NCBI GenBank assembly: GCA_022402505.1
Contig: JAKRSE010000290.1
Span: 5,383-11,456, forward strand
Direction of reading: 5' to 3'
Source of the DNA: Fimbriimonadaceae bacterium
Lineage (GTDB): Bacteria > Armatimonadota > Fimbriimonadia > Fimbriimonadales > Fimbriimonadaceae
Length of the DNA stretch: 6,074 bases
The notes beneath the pieces are model-generated. The model was not told the DNA's origin. It ran no database searches and saw only the letters and a program-made list of their open reading frames with translations. Every line of letters begins with the position of its first letter. Positions within the stretch are counted from its first letter, which is position 1. Shown here piece by piece: positions 3,856 to 6,074 of this stretch. The position numbers were made by a program, and so were the translations under genes.

Positions 3856-6074
3856 TCAACTTTCACCAAGTGACCCTGCGGGGTTTTTCATCTTTTGGGT
3901 CCGAAAGTAGGCCGCGATCCCCCCGAAGAGAAGGAACATGAGCGAAATCTGGGTGATCCTCTCGCCCAGACCGAGTCCCGGGGGGTTGTAGATGAAGCGC
4001 AGCTCCTGAACTCCCTCCGGGACCTGGACGCGCAGGAATTCGCCCTGCTCCAAGGGGACCGGGCGGCCGTCCAGAAGCGCCATCCACCCGGGCAGGTTCC
4101 GTTCCTTCACCTCGAAGACACCCGGGTTGGGCGCGGCGAAGATCATCCGGCCGGGCTGCATGACGACCGGGCTCGCATCGGCCGGCCAGAGGGCGGGGGG
4201 GCCGAGCCGATAGGCAATGAGATCTTCCGGGCCGGCAGCCTCCACCGCCGCGAGACCGTTCGGGAGGCCGGGGAGGTCCTCCGGCGAGAGCGGGGTCGGC
4301 TGGACCGCATCGAAGCCCGGCCAGGTCTCCAGCCCGGCAAACGCCTGGGCCCGGCCGATCAGGATCGACGCCCCGGAGGCGCGCAGTTCGGCCAGGTTCA
4401 GTCCGGGTCGGAGGATGAGGAGGTTGCCGTTGATCTCCAGGCCGCTCCCTTTCCCGTTGATCCGGTCGGTGAGGGCGAAGGTCGATCCCGCCATCAGGGA
4501 GTCGTAGCCGGTGGTCTCGGAGAAGCCGAGGGTGGGGGCGAGGTTCGGGGGAAGGCTGATCCCGGGGCCGCCGAAGAAGCCCCAGCCCTGGTTCACGACT
4601 GCGAGCCGTTCGCCGGGCTCCACCGTCGCCCGCGGCAGGTCCGGCTCGCCGAAGGGCACGAGCGCCGATCCGCCCAGAAGCAGCTGGCTGCCGATCCCGG
4701 CTCCCAGAGCCCAGGGGCGCATGTCGCCTCGACCCAGCAGCCAGAGACAGAGGCCGGCCAAAGCCGCCGCCGCCAGGGCGAGCGGGAGCCCCGCCACCAG
4801 TCCCTTGGAGGTCAGCGGACCCATCGCCAGGTCCGGCACCCACGAAGAAAGAGAGCCTCCGATCCCGGCGACCACGAGAATCGGAGCCAGGCAGACCAGG
4901 GCGAAGGAGACCCAGGTTGGCTTCTCTTCCGGGCCCGATTCGGTGTCGGACGGCCAGGCAAGAGCGGCGGCCATGCAGAGTCCGAGGACGAGGAGGCAGA
5001 GGATGCGGGACGGGCTGCCCGTTGAGCTGAATCCGGGAATCCCGAAGTAGAGGAGGAGGTTGGTCGGTCCTCCCAGGACAGTGACCGCCAGCAGGCCGGC
5101 CACCCCGGCCGCAACCCACCTGCGACGCAGGAACAGGAGCAGGGCCAGGGTGAGCACCAGGGGCCCGACCGCCCAGGCCGACTCTCCAAACGCCGCGCCC
5201 GGCCGCACGTAGGCCGGCCAGAAGGCCTGCGGCAGACCCTCTTCCGGACTCGCCGCCCCGGGAAAGCCGAGGAGGGAAGGGAAGACGAGCCCCGGAAGCT
5301 CGTACCAGGCGGCCGCTCCCTTGACAAAGGCCTCATAGCCTTCCTGGGTGGCGGCGGCGGCTCGGTGCCCGATTCGGCTGAAGGCCAGAACCGGGAGAAG
5401 ATGGATGGCCGAGACGGCCGCCCCCGCCCCCCCGGCGAGGATGAAGGAGCCAAACCGGGCCGCTCTGGATTCGGCGCGGCCTACCCCCACCAGGGCCAGG
5501 ACGAGGCAGGCGAGGACGCCATAGAAGGCGAATTGGAGGTGTCCGGCCAGGATGAGCATGGCCGAGCAGATCGCCAGACCGAGGCCATCCCAGATGGACA
5601 GCTTCGAACTCCGAAACAGGCTCCAAGTGAATGCGAGGCACCAGGGAATCCAGGAGACGGTGGTCGGAACGCTCGCCAGTGGGAGCCAGGCCAGGAGGAA
5701 CGGGGACAGGGCGAAGGCGGCTCCGCCCAGGATCGCTCCCAAGTCCGAGGCGCCCAGTCGTCGTGCCAGGAACCAGGCCCCCAGACCCGCCCAGCTCAGG
5801 TGGAGCCAGGCCAGCCAGGACATGCGGCTTTCCACCGAACCCGGAACGAAGGCGAAGAGGATGTGCGGCGGGTACCAGGCGGCCGCCTGGGAGTTCGCCG
5901 CGAGCGGGGTTCCCATCAGGCTCTGGGAGTTCCAGAGCGGAGCCTGCCCTCGACTCCAAGACTCAAAGACCATCCCCCGCCAGGCTCGAAACTGGAGCAG
6001 TCCATCGAGTTGCAGGATGTCGATCGGCGGCGATGCGGAGTCTTCCGTCTGCCACGGGGCGAAATGAGGAAGGC
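3856..6074 (-). CDS. YfhO-family multispanning membrane protein (5' end outside window)
   Basis: Reading leftward from the right edge the frame is open without a stop, giving 738 residues that begin outside the window; the ATG at 5973 is internal, because the 33 codons before it already read as family sequence (DILQLDGLLQFRAWRG). YfhO proteins are GT-C-like membrane proteins linked in some bacteria to glycosylation of lipid-linked or wall polymers; the substrate here is unknown. Numbering from the first visible codon, PLWNSQSLMGTPLAANSQ and the following YPP (about 45-69) form the conserved N-terminal loop. Many Leu/Ala/Gly-rich membrane segments follow to about residue 455. A soluble C-terminal part carries the family's typical end, PGWMALLDGRPVPL...VQVPEG (660-687), followed by a last membrane helix near 708-723 and a short basic tail. 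The missing start means the first membrane helix and catalytic loop are outside the window. It is upstream of the two ClpS-like genes and probably on their transcript. Confidence 0.85.
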   Translation of the reverse strand, partial: LPHFAPWQTEDSASPPIDILQLDGLLQFRAWRGMVFESWSRGQAPLWNSQSLMGTPLAANSQAAAWYPPHILFAFVPGSVESRMSWLAWLHLSWAGLGAWFLARRLGASDLGAILGGAAFALSPFLLAWLPLASVPTTVSWIPWCLAFTWSLFRSSKLSIWDGLGLAICSAMLILAGHLQFAFYGVLACLVLALVGVGRAESRAARFGSFILAGGAGAAVSAIHLLPVLAFSRIGHRAAAATQEGYEAFVKGAAAWYELPGLVFPSLLGFPGAASPEEGLPQAFWPAYVRPGAAFGESAWAVGPLVLTLALLLFLRRRWVAAGVAGLLAVTVLGGPTNLLLYFGIPGFSSTGSPSRILCLLVLGLCMAAALAWPSDTESGPEEKPTWVSFALVCLAPILVVAGIGGSLSSWVPDLAMGPLTSKGLVAGLPLALAAAALAGLCLWLLGRGDMRPWALGAGIGSQLLLGGSALVPFGEPDLPRATVEPGERLAVVNQGWGFFGGPGISLPPNLAPTLGFSETTGYDSLMAGSTFALTDRINGKGSGLEINGNLLILRPGLNLAELRASGASILIGRAQAFAGLETWPGFDAVQPTPLSPEDLPGLPNGLAAVEAAGPEDLIAYRLGPPALWPADASPVVMQPGRMIFAAPNPGVFEVKERNLPGWMALLDGRPVPLEQGEFLRVQVPEGVQELRFIYNPPGLGLGERITQISLMFLLFGGIAAYFRTQKMKNPAGSLGES

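Noticed and set aside
3895..5025. Long plus-strand open frame (376 codons) opposite the YfhO-type gene
   Set aside because: Its product is a low-complexity Arg/Gly/Glu-rich sequence with no motif, as expected for a shadow frame in GC-rich DNA; the minus-strand frame has clear family motifs throughout.
5971..5973. ATG as the start of the YfhO-type protein
   Set aside because: The codons upstream up to the window edge are open and read as conserved family sequence, so the true start is beyond 6074.

Overview
The window is a 6 kb piece of a GC-rich bacterial chromosome. The best clue to the host is the pseudopilin at 491-1384. It has the FTLIELLVVIAIIAILAAIL leader, an FPVFAQAK / SNLKQIGLA / DYDD run and a C-terminal H-X9-DG motif. 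From memory this combination is typical of Armatimonadota (Fimbriimonas-like bacteria), with Planctomycetes as the alternative. There are no RNA genes, insertion sequences, phage genes or CRISPR arrays, and coding is dense.

Left half, plus strand: the C-terminal part of a YegS/diacylglycerol-kinase-type lipid kinase enters from the left edge (1-444). A 46-base gap with an 11-base-period direct repeat follows. Next comes the H-X9-DG pseudopilin (491-1384), and then an unrecognised, probably exported 278-residue protein (1381-2217). The last two share a TTGA stop/start overlap and a strong Shine-Dalgarno inside the pseudopilin gene, so they look translationally coupled.

Middle, minus strand: a two-gene unit runs toward the plus-strand genes. 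A 119-residue basic protein (2689-3048, TTG start) overlaps by 14 bases a 166-residue nucleotidyltransferase-fold protein with intact GG and D-x-D motifs (2202-2702). This nucleotidyltransferase in turn overlaps the exported-protein gene tail-to-tail by 16 bases. The unit has a lower GC content than its surroundings and may be an acquired toxin-antitoxin-like or accessory module.

Right half, minus strand: a large YfhO-type membrane protein continues past the right edge (3856-6074). It is followed 29 bases later by two tandem ClpS-like adaptor genes (3521-3826 and 3120-3524), joined by an ATGA overlap. The two ClpS-like proteins are only about 40% identical over the core. They nevertheless share an unusual set of three cysteines and two histidines at identical spacing, plus a shortened loop compared with classical ClpS. 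One keeps the NDDxTP N-degron motif and the other has NNETNS with a long basic N-terminal extension. This pair is the most unusual feature of the window.
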